From Thiohalocapsa sp963695445 (GTDB lineage: Bacteria; Pseudomonadota; Gammaproteobacteria; Chromatiales; Chromatiaceae): DNA of 64,000 nt. The stretch's first letter is position 1; each line of letters begins with the position of its first letter. This document shows, in pieces, positions 52,960 through 62,357 of this stretch. The DNA lies in assembly GCA_963695445.1 (NCBI GenBank), contig CAVOGV010000055.1:1-64000 (forward strand). The letters run 5' to 3'. The translations under genes were made by a program, and so were the position numbers. The notes under the pieces are model-generated. The model was not told where the DNA came from, made no database searches, and worked only from the letters and a program-made list of their open reading frames with translations.

Positions 52960-53541
52960 ATGACAGAGTATGCGCTAATCCTGGTCAGCACGGTCCTGGT
53001 CAATAACTTCGTACTGGTCAAGTTCTTGGGCCTGTGTCCGTTCATGGGCGTCTCGAAGAAGCTCGAGACGGCCATCGGCATGGGGCTGGCCACCACCTTC
53101 GTGCTGACCTTGTCGGCGATTACCTCGTGGCTAGTCAACGAGTACCTGTTGTTGCCGCTCGGCATCGAGTATTTGCGTACCATCGCGTTCATCTTGGTGA
53201 TTGCGGTGGTGGTGCAGTTCACCGAGACCGTGATGCACAAGACGAGCCCAGTGCTGTATCAGGTCTTGGGCATTTTCTTGCCGCTGATCACCACCAACTG
53301 CGCGGTGCTTGGCGTGGCCCTGTTGAATCTACAGGAACAACGCAGTTTTCTGGAGTCCGCCCTGTACGGCTTCGGCGCTGCGGTGGGCTTCTCACTGGTG
53401 CTGGTGCTGTTCGCGGGCATGCGTGAGCGTGTCGCCGTGGCGGATGTGCCCGAGCCATTCCAGGGCAGCGCCATCGCGCTGGTGACCGCCGGCCTGATGT
53501 CCCTGGCCTTCATGGGTTTCGCCGGTCTGGTCGCAAACTAG
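52960..53541 (+). CDS. rnfA: Rnf complex subunit A
   Basis: 193 residues, six helices, integral-membrane subunit of the ion-pumping ferredoxin:NAD+ oxidoreductase. NNFVLVKFLGLCPFMGVSKK and ITTNCAVLGVALLNL are the inverted-repeat halves with Cys residues that ligand the RnfA/E iron-sulfur centre. First gene of rnfABCDGE. Rnf uses the ion gradient or the ferredoxin/NADH gap to drive electron transfer, for example for nitrogenase or for reset of redox sensors. Confidence 0.97.
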   Translation: MTEYALILVSTVLVNNFVLVKFLGLCPFMGVSKKLETAIGMGLATTFVLTLSAITSWLVNEYLLLPLGIEYLRTIAFILVIAVVVQFTETVMHKTSPVLYQVLGIFLPLITTNCAVLGVALLNLQEQRSFLESALYGFGAAVGFSLVLVLFAGMRERVAVADVPEPFQGSAIALVTAGLMSLAFMGFAGLVAN

Positions 53542-53604
53542 ACGACGCGCCGGCGCCGACGAGCCCGCGCCCCTGAGGTCGGGCGTAATCGAGGAGAGAC
53601 AGAC

Positions 53605-54219
53605 ATGTTGATCGCCATTGCCGCTATTGCCGTGTTGGCCGCCGTGTTCGGCCTGTTGCTCGGCTACTCCGCCATCCGCTTCCATATTGAAGGTGATCCG
53701 ATTGCCGATCAGGTGGATGCGTTGCTGCCGCAGAGCCAGTGTGGTCAGTGCGGCTATCCCGGTTGCCGCCCGTACGCCGAGGCGGTGGCTGCCGGTGAGG
53801 CCGAGATCAACCTCTGCTCACCGGGAGGCGAGGGCGCGATGCTGTCCATGGCCGATCTGCTCGGCCGTGAGCCGGTGACGCTGGGTGAGCTCGCGGAGAA
53901 GATCAAGTGTGTCGCGGTGATCGACGAGCAGACCTGCATCGGCTGTACCAAGTGCCTGCAGGCATGTCCCGTGGATGCCATCGTTGGTGCGGCCAAGCAG
54001 TTGCATGGCATCATCGCCAGTGAATGTACCGGTTGTGGGTTGTGCCAGGACCCCTGCCCGGTGGATTGCGTCCGCATGGAGCCGATTCCAGAGTCCATCG
54101 GCAACTGGAAGTGGCCTTATCCCGCCAATCAGCCAATGCATGGGCTCACCGATCAGCCAGTAGAGCAGCCGCCTGGCGCCAATGCTTCCCCCGAAATCGA
54201 ACACCGCGAGGCTGCCTAG
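53605..54219 (+). CDS. rnfB: Rnf complex subunit B (iron-sulfur)
   Basis: 204 residues: an N-terminal membrane helix, a (4Fe-4S) domain with Cys46, Cys49, Cys54 and Cys71 (QCGQCGYPGC), then two ferredoxin clusters, CIGCTKCLQACPVDAI and CTGCGLCQDPCPVDCV. It receives electrons from ferredoxin. ATG at 53605 has GAGGAGA nine bases upstream. Confidence 0.97.
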   Translation: MLIAIAAIAVLAAVFGLLLGYSAIRFHIEGDPIADQVDALLPQSQCGQCGYPGCRPYAEAVAAGEAEINLCSPGGEGAMLSMADLLGREPVTLGELAEKIKCVAVIDEQTCIGCTKCLQACPVDAIVGAAKQLHGIIASECTGCGLCQDPCPVDCVRMEPIPESIGNWKWPYPANQPMHGLTDQPVEQPPGANASPEIEHREAA

Positions 54220-54237
54220 GCTGGGGTCCAGAAGCCG

Positions 54238-56037
54238 ATGTTTTCACTGCCCATGAAGCTGCATTCATCCACCGGCGCCGGCCGTAAGCACAAGCTGTGG
54301 CGGTTCCACGGTGGCATTCACCTGCCCGAGGAAAAGCACCTCTCCAACCGCGAGCCGTTGCTGGATGCGCCGCTGCCGAGTCAGTTGGTGATTCCTCTGC
54401 AGCAACACATCGGCGCGCCGGCGCGTGCCTGTGTCGTGGTCGGTGAGCGCGTGTTGAAGGGACAGGTCATCGGTGAGCCCCAGGGCTATATCAGCGCCCC
54501 CGTGCATGCGTCGAGTTCTGGCGTGGTCAGTGCCATTGAACCGCGTCCGTTGCCGCATCCGTCCGGGCTGCGTGGGCTGTGCGTCGTGATCGACACTGAC
54601 GGCGACGATGCATGGGCTGCGCTGCCGGAGCCCATCGGCGCGTTCGAAAAGGCCGACGCCGCGATCCTGCGCGAGCGCATCCGCGCTAGCGGCATTGTCG
54701 GCATGGGAGGTGCGTCCTTCCCATCTAGCGTCAAGCTGAACCCCGGCGCCGATCAACCCATCGATACGCTCATTATCAACGGTGCCGAGTGCGAGCCCTA
54801 CATCACCTGCGATGATCTGCTGATGCGCGAGTCTGCCGCCGACATCGTCGACGGTATCTGCATCATGCTGCACGTGCTGGGGGCCAAACGCTGCTTGGTG
54901 GGTATCGAGGACAACAAGCCCGAGGCCCTGCTCGCGATGCAGCAGGCCGTCGTGTTGCGGGCCCGCGAGAAGGCGCCGAGCGCGCCCATCGAGGTCGTCA
55001 GGATTCCGACGCTGTACCCCAGTGGCGGCGAGAAGCAGCTGATCAAGATCCTCACCGGCAAGGAGGTGCCGAGCCATGGCATCCCGGCCCAGATCGGCAT
55101 TGTCTGTCAGAACGTCGGTACCGCCAATGCCATCGCCGATGCGGTGCTGCGCGGTCGGCCGCTGATCGAGCGCTTGGTGACCGTGACCGGTCGGGCCGTC
55201 GCCCAGCCGCGCAACTATCGCGTGCGTGTCGGCGCGCCTGCGACCGGCCTGGTGGAGCGCAGCAGCGGCTATCGTGGCGAGCTGGCCAAGCTCGTGATCG
55301 GCGGACCCATGATGGGCTTCCGCGTCGATTCCGATGCGGTACCGATCACCAAGGCCGTCAACTGCATTCTCGCGCTGACGCCGGAAGAGAGCCCGGACCC
55401 GGGCGAGCCGCTTGCTTGTATTCGCTGCGGACGCTGCGCGGAGGTTTGCCCGGCCAACCTGCTGCCGCAGCAGTTGTATTGGCATGCGCGGGCCAAGGAC
55501 ATGGACAAGGTGCAGGACTACAACCTATTCGACTGCATCGAGTGCGGTTGCTGCGCCCACGTCTGTCCGTCTCACATCCCGTTGGTGCAGTACTACCGCT
55601 ACGCCAAGACCGAGAGCTGGGCGCGCGAGCGCGAAAAGCGCGCCTCGGAGCATGCCCGGGAGCGGCATGCCGCGCGCGAGGCCCGGCTGGAGCGCATGGA
55701 GCGCGAGCGCAAGGCGAACCTGCGCAAGAAGAAAGAGGCCATCGCGCCAAAGGGCGACGGCACCGCCGGCGATGTGGACCCCAAGAAGGCCGCGATCGAG
55801 GCTGCCCGCAAGCGCGCCGCGGCTAAGAAGGCCGCCGCTGAAAAGGCCGCCGCCTCCGATGTCGCCCCGATGTCTTCTGTGGCCTCTGCGAGCGCCGCTG
55901 AGCAGGTTGCCGATCAGGTCGGGGTCAGACCCATGGTGAAACTTGTCGAGTCGACATCGCCGACGCAGTCGTCAAGGACCGATGCGCCCGCCAAACGCGA
56001 GCCCGTACGAGAACCGGTCAGCGAGGATCAGGATTGA
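54238..56037 (+). CDS. rnfC: Rnf complex subunit C
   Basis: 599 residues: HGGIHLPEEK start, Rossmann/SLBB region with GMGGASFPSSVKL, TLYPSGGEKQLIKILTGKEVPSHG (NAD/FMN site) and two clusters, CIRCGRCAEVCP and CIECGCCAHVCPSHIPLVQYYR. Docks NADH on the cytoplasmic face. After about residue 460 comes a long charged, Lys/Arg/Ala-rich tail (AARKRAAAKKAAAEKAAAS), typical of proteobacterial RnfC. It overlaps rnfD (TGATG). Confidence 0.96.
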   Translation: MFSLPMKLHSSTGAGRKHKLWRFHGGIHLPEEKHLSNREPLLDAPLPSQLVIPLQQHIGAPARACVVVGERVLKGQVIGEPQGYISAPVHASSSGVVSAIEPRPLPHPSGLRGLCVVIDTDGDDAWAALPEPIGAFEKADAAILRERIRASGIVGMGGASFPSSVKLNPGADQPIDTLIINGAECEPYITCDDLLMRESAADIVDGICIMLHVLGAKRCLVGIEDNKPEALLAMQQAVVLRAREKAPSAPIEVVRIPTLYPSGGEKQLIKILTGKEVPSHGIPAQIGIVCQNVGTANAIADAVLRGRPLIERLVTVTGRAVAQPRNYRVRVGAPATGLVERSSGYRGELAKLVIGGPMMGFRVDSDAVPITKAVNCILALTPEESPDPGEPLACIRCGRCAEVCPANLLPQQLYWHARAKDMDKVQDYNLFDCIECGCCAHVCPSHIPLVQYYRYAKTESWAREREKRASEHARERHAAREARLERMERERKANLRKKKEAIAPKGDGTAGDVDPKKAAIEAARKRAAAKKAAAEKAAASDVAPMSSVASASAAEQVADQVGVRPMVKLVESTSPTQSSRTDAPAKREPVREPVSEDQD

Positions 56038-57098
56038 TGTCGACTGGATTGTTCGTCTCCTCTCCGCACAGCGCCCGTGTCAATCGGGTCGACTGGGTCA
56101 TGCTGCAGGTCTGTCTGGCGTTGGTGCCGGGCACCCTGGCGCTGGTTTGGTACTTCGGCTGGGGCGTGCTGATCAACATGGCGCTAGCGACGGTGTTTGC
56201 GGTGTCTGCCGAGGCCTTGGTGCTGACGCTGCGCGGCCGCCCGGTGCTGCCCGCCATCAGCGACTACAGTGCCGTGGTCACGGCGCTACTGTTCGCGCTG
56301 ACGGTGCCGCCGACGTTGCCCTGGTGGTTGACGCTGCTCGGCATGCTGTTCGCCATCGTCATCGTCAAGCAGCTCTATGGCGGTATCGGTTACAACCCGT
56401 TCAACCCGGCCATGGCTGGCTACGTCTTCTTGCTGATCTCCTATCCGGTCGCGATGACCAGCTGGCTGCCGCCCGATGTGCCGGAATTGCTGCAGGCGCG
56501 CGACCTTGCGACGCTGTCGTTTATGGATTCGGCGCGACTGATCTTCACCGGAGCGTTACCACCGAGCCTGACCTGGGATGCGATCACCGCCGCGACTCCC
56601 CTCGACGAGATGCGCACGCTGATCGACCAGGGTGCCGTTATCGACGAGATCCGTCAGAGTCCCTTGTGGGGCGACTTCGGCGGCCGTGGCTGGGAATGGG
56701 TCGGCAACTGGTTCCTGCTCGGCGGGTTGTTTCTGATCTGGCGGCGCGTGATCACCTGGCACATCCCAGCGTCGTTCTTCGCCGGCCTGCTGATCATGGC
56801 CGCGCTGTTCTGGTTTCTGGACCCGCAGACGCATCCGAACCCGGCCTTTCACCTGTTCTCAGGTGCTGCCATCCTCGGTGCATTCTTCATCGCGACCGAT
56901 CCGGTCAGCGCCTGCACCACTCGACTTGGGCAGCTCATCTATGGTGCCGCCATCGGCGCGTTGGTGTTCCTCATCCGCACCTGGGGCGGTTATCCGGATG
57001 CAGTCGCCTTTGCCGTGTTGCTGCTGAATATCGCCGCCCCAATGATCGACTATTACACGCAACCAAGGGTCTTTGGCCAACGGCGGCCCGCTGGCTGA
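56037..57098 (+). CDS. rnfD: Rnf complex subunit D
   Basis: 353 residues, about ten helices. Covalent FMN acceptor Thr187 is visible in ITAATPLD, as in Rnf D of other proteobacteria; SGAAILGAFFIATDPVSACTT and GGYPDAVAFAVLLLNIAAPMIDYYT follow. The ATG at 56037 shares one base with the rnfC stop; an alternative TTG three bases earlier is less likely. Confidence 0.96.
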   Translation: MSTGLFVSSPHSARVNRVDWVMLQVCLALVPGTLALVWYFGWGVLINMALATVFAVSAEALVLTLRGRPVLPAISDYSAVVTALLFALTVPPTLPWWLTLLGMLFAIVIVKQLYGGIGYNPFNPAMAGYVFLLISYPVAMTSWLPPDVPELLQARDLATLSFMDSARLIFTGALPPSLTWDAITAATPLDEMRTLIDQGAVIDEIRQSPLWGDFGGRGWEWVGNWFLLGGLFLIWRRVITWHIPASFFAGLLIMAALFWFLDPQTHPNPAFHLFSGAAILGAFFIATDPVSACTTRLGQLIYGAAIGALVFLIRTWGGYPDAVAFAVLLLNIAAPMIDYYTQPRVFGQRRPAG

Positions 57099-57159
57099 CG
57101 GCGTCGCACGTTATGGCGCCACGCCCAGGCCCTGGCTTATCGCGGAATTCGAGAACACC

Positions 57160-57945
57160 ATGAAGAAATCACCCATACTGACCGCGGCATTCATTCTTAG
57201 CAGCTTCGCGGTCGGCGGCGTTGGCATCGTGGCCGTCACCCACGCCATGACCGATACCCGGATCGCCGAGAATCAGCGTGAGGCCATGCTGAAGAAACTC
57301 AGGGCCATCGTGCCGGCGGAGCGGGTCAAGAACGATCCGCTCACAGACCGCATCCAGGTCAGCGATCAAGATCTACTTGGCGCGCCGGTCACCGACGTCT
57401 ACCGTGTGCGCGACGGAGACGCGCCGGTGGCGTTGGTGCTGCGTCCGATCGTGCCGGACGGTTATGCCGGACCGATCAAACTGCTGGTGTCGGTGCTCGC
57501 CGATGGCCGACTCGGCGGCGTGCGGGTTATCGAGCATCACGAGACGCCGGGCCTCGGCGACAAGATCGACGAGAAAAAAGACGACTGGATCATCGCGCAA
57601 TTCGATGGCAAGTCCCTGGGCAATCCACTGCCCGAGAAGTGGCAGGTGAAGCGCGACGGCGGTGATTTCGATCAGTTCACCGGTGCCACCATCACGCCGC
57701 GCTCCGTGGTCAAGGCGGTCAAGAACACCTTATTGTTCGTCGAGCAGCAGGGCGACAAGCTCTATACAGAACCTGCCGTCGGCAGCACGCCCGTGGCCCC
57801 GGTCCCAGATAGCGTGCCTGCCGCTGCTCCAGGCCCGGGTCCAAGCCCAGTCCCCATCCCAGTCAAGGCCCAGGCCCATACCGACGACGTTGTACCAGCG
57901 TCGGAGCAGACCGCCATTGCGGCGCTGAGCAAGGAGGTGTCCTAA
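57160..57945 (+). CDS. rnfG: Rnf complex subunit G (flavoprotein)
   Basis: 261 residues: one N-terminal helix, then the periplasmic FMN-binding domain with Thr177 in FTGAT (the S/TGAT flavinylation motif). The C-terminal tail after 215 is Pro/Ala-rich (PVPDSVPAAAPGPGPSPVP) and not part of the fold. The true start is the ATG at 57160, not the earlier open frame that overlaps rnfD. It hands over to rnfE through a TAATG overlap. Confidence 0.96.
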   Translation: MKKSPILTAAFILSSFAVGGVGIVAVTHAMTDTRIAENQREAMLKKLRAIVPAERVKNDPLTDRIQVSDQDLLGAPVTDVYRVRDGDAPVALVLRPIVPDGYAGPIKLLVSVLADGRLGGVRVIEHHETPGLGDKIDEKKDDWIIAQFDGKSLGNPLPEKWQVKRDGGDFDQFTGATITPRSVVKAVKNTLLFVEQQGDKLYTEPAVGSTPVAPVPDSVPAAAPGPGPSPVPIPVKAQAHTDDVVPASEQTAIAALSKEVS

Positions 57946-58655
57946 TGGCCGACAAGGGATATGGCGCCATCGTCGGAGATGGGCTGTGGACCAACAACCA
58001 GGCCCTGGTGGCGATGCTGGGTCTGTGCCCGCTGCTGGCCACGACCACCACCGCCACGAACGGCCTCGGCATGGGGCTTGCCACCACCACGGTGCTGGTG
58101 CTGTCCAACGCCACCATCTCGCTGATTCGCAACCTGGTTCGGCCCGAGGTGCGGTTGCCGGTGTTCGTGCTGGTCATCGCCTCCTTCGTGACCGCGGTTG
58201 AACTCACCATGCAGGCCATGCTCTATGAGCTCTACCTGGTGCTCGGCCTATTTATTCCGCTCATCGTCACCAACTGCGCCATTATCGGCCGTGCCGAGGC
58301 GTTCGCGTCTAAGACCAGTCCCGACCGCGCCATCGTCGACGGCCTTGCAATGGGCCTCGGCTTCACGCTGGTGCTGATGGTGCTCGGCGGCATCCGCGAG
58401 TTCCTTGGCCAGGGCACGCTGTTCTACCAGGCGCATCTGCTGCTCGGCGAGGGTGCCCGCGGCTTCGGTCTGGACCTCGGCGACAGCTTCCAGGGCGCGC
58501 TGCTCGCCATTCTGCCCCCCGGTGCCTTCATCGCACTTGGATTGCTGATCGCGCTAAAGAACGTCATCGACAAGCGCGTCTCGCGGCTGCAACAGGCATG
58601 GAGCCGACGTGCCCAGCAAGCCCCGGCCAGCAGCACCGCCCAGCCTGCCGCCTAA
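57945..58655 (+). CDS. rnfE: Rnf complex subunit E
   Basis: 236 residues, six helices, paralogue of RnfA: NNQALVAMLGLCPLLATTTTATNG and IPLIVTNCAIIGRAEAFA carry the conserved Cys. Last gene of the rnf operon. An Ala/Gln-rich C-terminus follows. rnfH is not present downstream. Confidence 0.96.
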   Translation: MADKGYGAIVGDGLWTNNQALVAMLGLCPLLATTTTATNGLGMGLATTTVLVLSNATISLIRNLVRPEVRLPVFVLVIASFVTAVELTMQAMLYELYLVLGLFIPLIVTNCAIIGRAEAFASKTSPDRAIVDGLAMGLGFTLVLMVLGGIREFLGQGTLFYQAHLLLGEGARGFGLDLGDSFQGALLAILPPGAFIALGLLIALKNVIDKRVSRLQQAWSRRAQQAPASSTAQPAA

Positions 58656-58754
58656 GCGAGGGATACATCCCGTCTCTCGACAACAGTTCCATGGAATCTG
58701 CTTAGCGACGCGCTTCTGTCGTCCAAAAAGGGAACTGTCGTCTCGTCGGTGCAC

Positions 58755-58783
58755 GTTCGCTACAGTTTTGATCGTGCTATATT
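58755..58783 (+). promoter_or_regulatory. Possible sigma-70 promoter of prk
   Basis: A TATATT -10 at 58778-58783 sits 16 bases after TTCGCT at 58756-58761, a weak -35. The AT-rich run GCTATATTAG stands out in GC-rich DNA. The start codon is 137 bases further on, leaving room for a leader. No CbbR site was identified. Confidence 0.35.
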
Positions 58784-58919
58784 AGCCGATCCGCATGTAC
58801 GGTGGTGTCACTGCTCGTGCTCTGTTTGCGAGTAGGTTTCGGGTAGCGGCGCGACTGACCGCCGGCGGGGCCGGTGTGAGCATCCAAGATCTAAGACCCA
58901 AATAAGACGGGGAGTACCT

Positions 58920-59810
58920 ATGTCCAAGAAGCATCCAGTTGTTGCCGTTACCGGCTCGTCCGGCGCGGGCACCACAACGGTCAAGCGCGCATTCGAGCAC
59001 ATTTTCTATCGCGACGGCATCAAGGCGGCGGTCATCGAGGGCGACAGCTTCCATCGTTACGACCGTGTTGAGATGAAGTCCGAGATGGCAAAGGCGGCAG
59101 AAGTGCACCGCAATCTGAGCCACTTTGGACCGGAAGCAAACCGCTTTGACCTACTCGGGGAACTCTTTGCCAGCTACGGCGATACCGGCGGCGGAAAGAA
59201 GCGTTACTACATTCACAGCGAGGAGGAGGCAGCGCATCACAACGCCCGTCTCGGCAGCGACCTGAAACCGGGTCAGTTCACACCCTGGGAAGACGTGCCG
59301 GCGGATACCGACCTGCTGTTCTATGAGGGACTCCACGGTCTAGTCGTGACCGAAGAGGTTGACGTCGCCAAGCATGTCGACCTTGGCGTCGGCGTCGTGC
59401 CCATCGTCAACCTCGAGTGGATACAGAAGATCCACCGCGACAACCTCGAGCGTGGCTATTCCGCCGAGGCCATCGTCGACACCATCATGCGCCGGATGCC
59501 CGACTACATCCGCCACATCACGCCGCAGTTCTCGCTCACCGACATCAACTTCCAGCGCGTGTCGACGGTCGATACCTCCAACCCATTCATCGCTCGTGAC
59601 ATCCCGACGCCGGACGAGAGCTTCGTCATCATCCGCTTCAAGGATCCGGAAGCGCTTGAGGTCGATTTCCAGTATCTGCTCAGCATGATCAGCCACTCGT
59701 TTATGTCGCGGCGCAACACCATGGTTGTCCCGGGTGGAAAGATGGGCTTTGCGATGGAGGTCATTCTGCAGCCGATCATCGAGCGCATGATGGCCGCACG
59801 CAACGTCTAG
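58920..59810 (+). CDS. prk: Phosphoribulokinase
   Basis: 296 residues, the proteobacterial octameric type. Walker A GSSGAGTT at residues 12-19, DSFHRYDR with the catalytic Asp, FYEGLHGLVVTEEVDVA, and MVVPGGKMGFAMEV at the end. Makes ribulose 1,5-bisphosphate from ribulose 5-phosphate and ATP, so the organism probably fixes CO2 by the Calvin cycle. The ATG has GGGGAG six bases away. RubisCO genes are outside the window. Confidence 0.97.
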   Translation: MSKKHPVVAVTGSSGAGTTTVKRAFEHIFYRDGIKAAVIEGDSFHRYDRVEMKSEMAKAAEVHRNLSHFGPEANRFDLLGELFASYGDTGGGKKRYYIHSEEEAAHHNARLGSDLKPGQFTPWEDVPADTDLLFYEGLHGLVVTEEVDVAKHVDLGVGVVPIVNLEWIQKIHRDNLERGYSAEAIVDTIMRRMPDYIRHITPQFSLTDINFQRVSTVDTSNPFIARDIPTPDESFVIIRFKDPEALEVDFQYLLSMISHSFMSRRNTMVVPGGKMGFAMEVILQPIIERMMAARNV

Positions 59811-59858
59811 CGTATCGACGTCTAGCGTCTCGAAAACGCGGATTCGACTCCCTCCTGA

Positions 59859-60902
59859 TCACCGTTGTATCCGGCCGCCGCGGCAGCCGCCGGATTTGGC
59901 CGGGGCCGTGCTGAGCCACTCGCGGAGGTCTGCGGCGGTGCCTGGAGCACCGCGCAGACTGATGCGCAGTTCAGTGATGAGCCCGTCCTTGCACTCAAGC
60001 CGCGCGCGTCTACCCGCGCTGCGGCCGAAGGCGCGGTTGAAGGCATCGCGGACCTCGGTCGCGCTGAGGTGTTTGCCCAGATTGTTCGCGAATAGCGTGC
60101 GCACCGGGCTGGCATTGAGTTGCTCCATCAGTTCGAGCGCGTCAACAAAGTAGGTGTTGGCGTCGGTGCCGTAGCAGGTGCCGTGCTTGGTCCACTGGTG
60201 GCGCTGGAGATCGGAGCGGGTCCCTGGCATGAGGCCGTCCAGCCGAGCCCGAATGTCCGCTCTCAGTTCGACCCGCGGCAGGTCGTGCCACTCCCCCGCT
60301 TTAGAATCACGTCGATCTCGGTCTGATACACCGCAGTAACTGTTACCCATGGGCTGTGGCCAAAGACCATGCAGCGAGAAGCGTTGCGCCGCGGCATCGC
60401 CCGGATCGAGTTTCAGGCACTCGGGGCTTCGGGTGCTGAAGGTGCAAAACGCGTTTTGCCAGCTTGCCGCCAGAACCAACTGCTGGGGTGGGCGCGGTCG
60501 ATCGGTTGGCGATTCAGACTCCCTCGAGGGCTTGCCGGTTCTGTCCGGTAAAGTCACGGGCGTGGGACTCTCCGGCGAGAGCCGGCCGCAGTTTGCCGCA
60601 ACCCACCGCTGCGCTGGTGGCGTGCGGTCGAGTTGAATCAGATAATGGCTGGCGTCCTCTCGATTCTTGCCGATCACTCGATAGCGTTCCCCAGGCGTCA
60701 GGCCCAGGTTGCCGGGATTGGTATCGCGTTTGATGGAGGCCAAGGCCGGGCAGGCCTGCTCGGCGAGCAAGACGGCCTCCAGCGGCACCGTGGCATGGCC
60801 GACTCCCGCGCAAAAGAGCAGCAGTGATACTCCAACCAGCACAGGATAGGTGGCGGGGCGCTTTACTGAGAGTACCGTGATCTGTTTCAAGACCTTGGTC
60901 AA
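59859..60902 (-). CDS. RNase T2-family secreted ribonuclease
   Basis: 347 residues with a signal peptide (LVGVSLLLFCAGVGHA). Catalytic blocks: CAS1 FSLHGLWPQ (His178) and CAS2 HQWTKHGTC (His235, Lys239, His240). An N-terminal region of about 100 residues with Cys precedes the RNase domain. Degrades RNA in the periplasm or outside. TTG start overlapping the ybeX stop (TTGA) couples it to the conserved ybeX-ybeY-phoH block; lnt often lies here instead. Confidence 0.93.
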   Translation of the reverse strand: MTKVLKQITVLSVKRPATYPVLVGVSLLLFCAGVGHATVPLEAVLLAEQACPALASIKRDTNPGNLGLTPGERYRVIGKNREDASHYLIQLDRTPPAQRWVAANCGRLSPESPTPVTLPDRTGKPSRESESPTDRPRPPQQLVLAASWQNAFCTFSTRSPECLKLDPGDAAAQRFSLHGLWPQPMGNSYCGVSDRDRRDSKAGEWHDLPRVELRADIRARLDGLMPGTRSDLQRHQWTKHGTCYGTDANTYFVDALELMEQLNASPVRTLFANNLGKHLSATEVRDAFNRAFGRSAGRRARLECKDGLITELRISLRGAPGTAADLREWLSTAPAKSGGCRGGRIQR

Positions 60903-61762
60903 GACAGGGGCTTGGCAGTCAACAGATGCACACGGCGACTATCCGCACGCATGACGGTGAAGCGGAATCCGCCCAAGTCGACGCGCTCTCCCCGTGCGGG
61001 GACATGACCCAGCGCGTTGACCACGAGCCCGCCGATGGTGTCGTATTCGCCGGCTTCTAGGTTGCAGTGGAAGTACTCGTTGAAGTCCTCGACGTCGGTG
61101 CGCGCCTTCACGGTGTATTCGCCCTTGCCGCGCTGGAAGATGAAGGCGCCCTCGTCGTGGTCGTGTTCGTCTTCGATGTCGCCGACGATTTGTTCCAGCA
61201 CGTCCTCGATCGTCACTAGCCCCGAGGCGGCGCCGTATTCGTCGACGACGATGGCCATGTGGTTGCGGCTGGCGCGAAACTCCTTCAGCAGGACGTTCAG
61301 GCGCTTGCTCTCGGGCACGAAGACGGCACCACGTACGTGGTCGCGGATATTGAACGCGCCGCGCCGGGCGGACTCTGTGCAGTAAGCGAGTAGGTCCTTT
61401 GCCAACAAGATGCCGAGCACCTCGGCCTTGTCTTCGCCGGTCACAGGGAAGCGGGAATGGGCAGATTCCACCGCGATTTCGACAATGCGGTTCAACGGGT
61501 CATCGCGGCGGATAGCCACCATCTCGGCGCGCGGGATCATGATGTCGCCGACGCGCAAGTCCGAGACCTGCAGCACACCCTCGATCATGCCGAGCGCTTC
61601 GCGATCGAGCAGCGAGCGGCGTTCCGCATCCTGCAACAGTTCGACCAATTGCTCCTTGTTCTCGGGCTCGCAGCCTAGGGACCGGCATAGGCGCTTGCGC
61701 CAGGTCTGACTCCGGATGGGGGGTTCTGGCTGCGAGCCGTTGCTAGATCGGTCGCTCGTCAT
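60899..61762 (-). CDS. ybeX: CorC/YbeX, CBS-domain protein
   Basis: 287 residues: LQVSDLRVGDIMIPRAEMVAI begins the CBS pair, with IVVDEYGAASGLVTIEDVLEQIVGDIEDEHD and a C-terminal CorC_HlyC domain (VNALGHVPARGERVDLGGFRF). Linked to Mg2+/Co2+ efflux and ribosome-related processes. Its start overlaps the ybeY end by 20 bases. Confidence 0.96.
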   Translation of the reverse strand: MTSDRSSNGSQPEPPIRSQTWRKRLCRSLGCEPENKEQLVELLQDAERRSLLDREALGMIEGVLQVSDLRVGDIMIPRAEMVAIRRDDPLNRIVEIAVESAHSRFPVTGEDKAEVLGILLAKDLLAYCTESARRGAFNIRDHVRGAVFVPESKRLNVLLKEFRASRNHMAIVVDEYGAASGLVTIEDVLEQIVGDIEDEHDHDEGAFIFQRGKGEYTVKARTDVEDFNEYFHCNLEAGEYDTIGGLVVNALGHVPARGERVDLGGFRFTVMRADSRRVHLLTAKPLS

Positions 61763-62258
61763 GAGTTCCTTGGGGTACTTCGTAAGGTGGTGGGAATCCT
61801 AAACCGCGCAAGATTACGGTTTCCAGCGTTTCCATGCGCGTTGCCTCGGCAGGCTCGAGATGGTCGTGGCCGAGCAGGTGGAGCACGCCATGCACGACCA
61901 GGTGTGCCCAGTGGGCAGCCGGCGGCTTGCCCTGCTCGGCGGCCTCGCGAAGGACCACCGGCGCGCAAATGACCAGATCACCGAGCAGCGCCGGCATCTC
62001 TGGGAGCGCATCGGCGTCGATGCCGGGGGGCAGCTCGAAGGGAAACGATAAGACGTTGGTGGGACCGGCGCGACCGCGGTAGTGTTCGTTCAGTCCCGCA
62101 CTTTCCGCCTCGTCGACGATGCGGATGGTCAGCTCGGCACTCTCCGGGCACACTGGTGCTCCCGCGGTCAACGCGGCCCGCACCCAGGCCTCTATCGGCA
62201 TCGTCGCGGGAATACTCTCCGCGTCGCTGGCGACTTGGCGATCGACGATCAGCTCCAT
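61743..62258 (-). CDS. ybeY: Endoribonuclease YbeY
   Basis: 171 residues from ATG 62258 (AAGGG upstream); a GTG at 62285 would add nine. Zinc motif HLVVHGVLHLLGHDH (HxxxHxxxxxH). Acts in 16S rRNA 3'-end maturation and ribosome quality control. Between phoH and ybeX, the usual order. Confidence 0.95.
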   Translation of the reverse strand: MELIVDRQVASDAESIPATMPIEAWVRAALTAGAPVCPESAELTIRIVDEAESAGLNEHYRGRAGPTNVLSFPFELPPGIDADALPEMPALLGDLVICAPVVLREAAEQGKPPAAHWAHLVVHGVLHLLGHDHLEPAEATRMETLETVILRGLGFPPPYEVPQGTHDERPI

Positions 62259-62357
62259 ACGGCCCTTAGGTACCCAATCCGGCACTTCGCCGGCCAGCGC
62301 CGGGAACGCGGCTCTCGACCGTTGGTGCTAAGCGCATCTATGCCTGCCGTGGCGTCA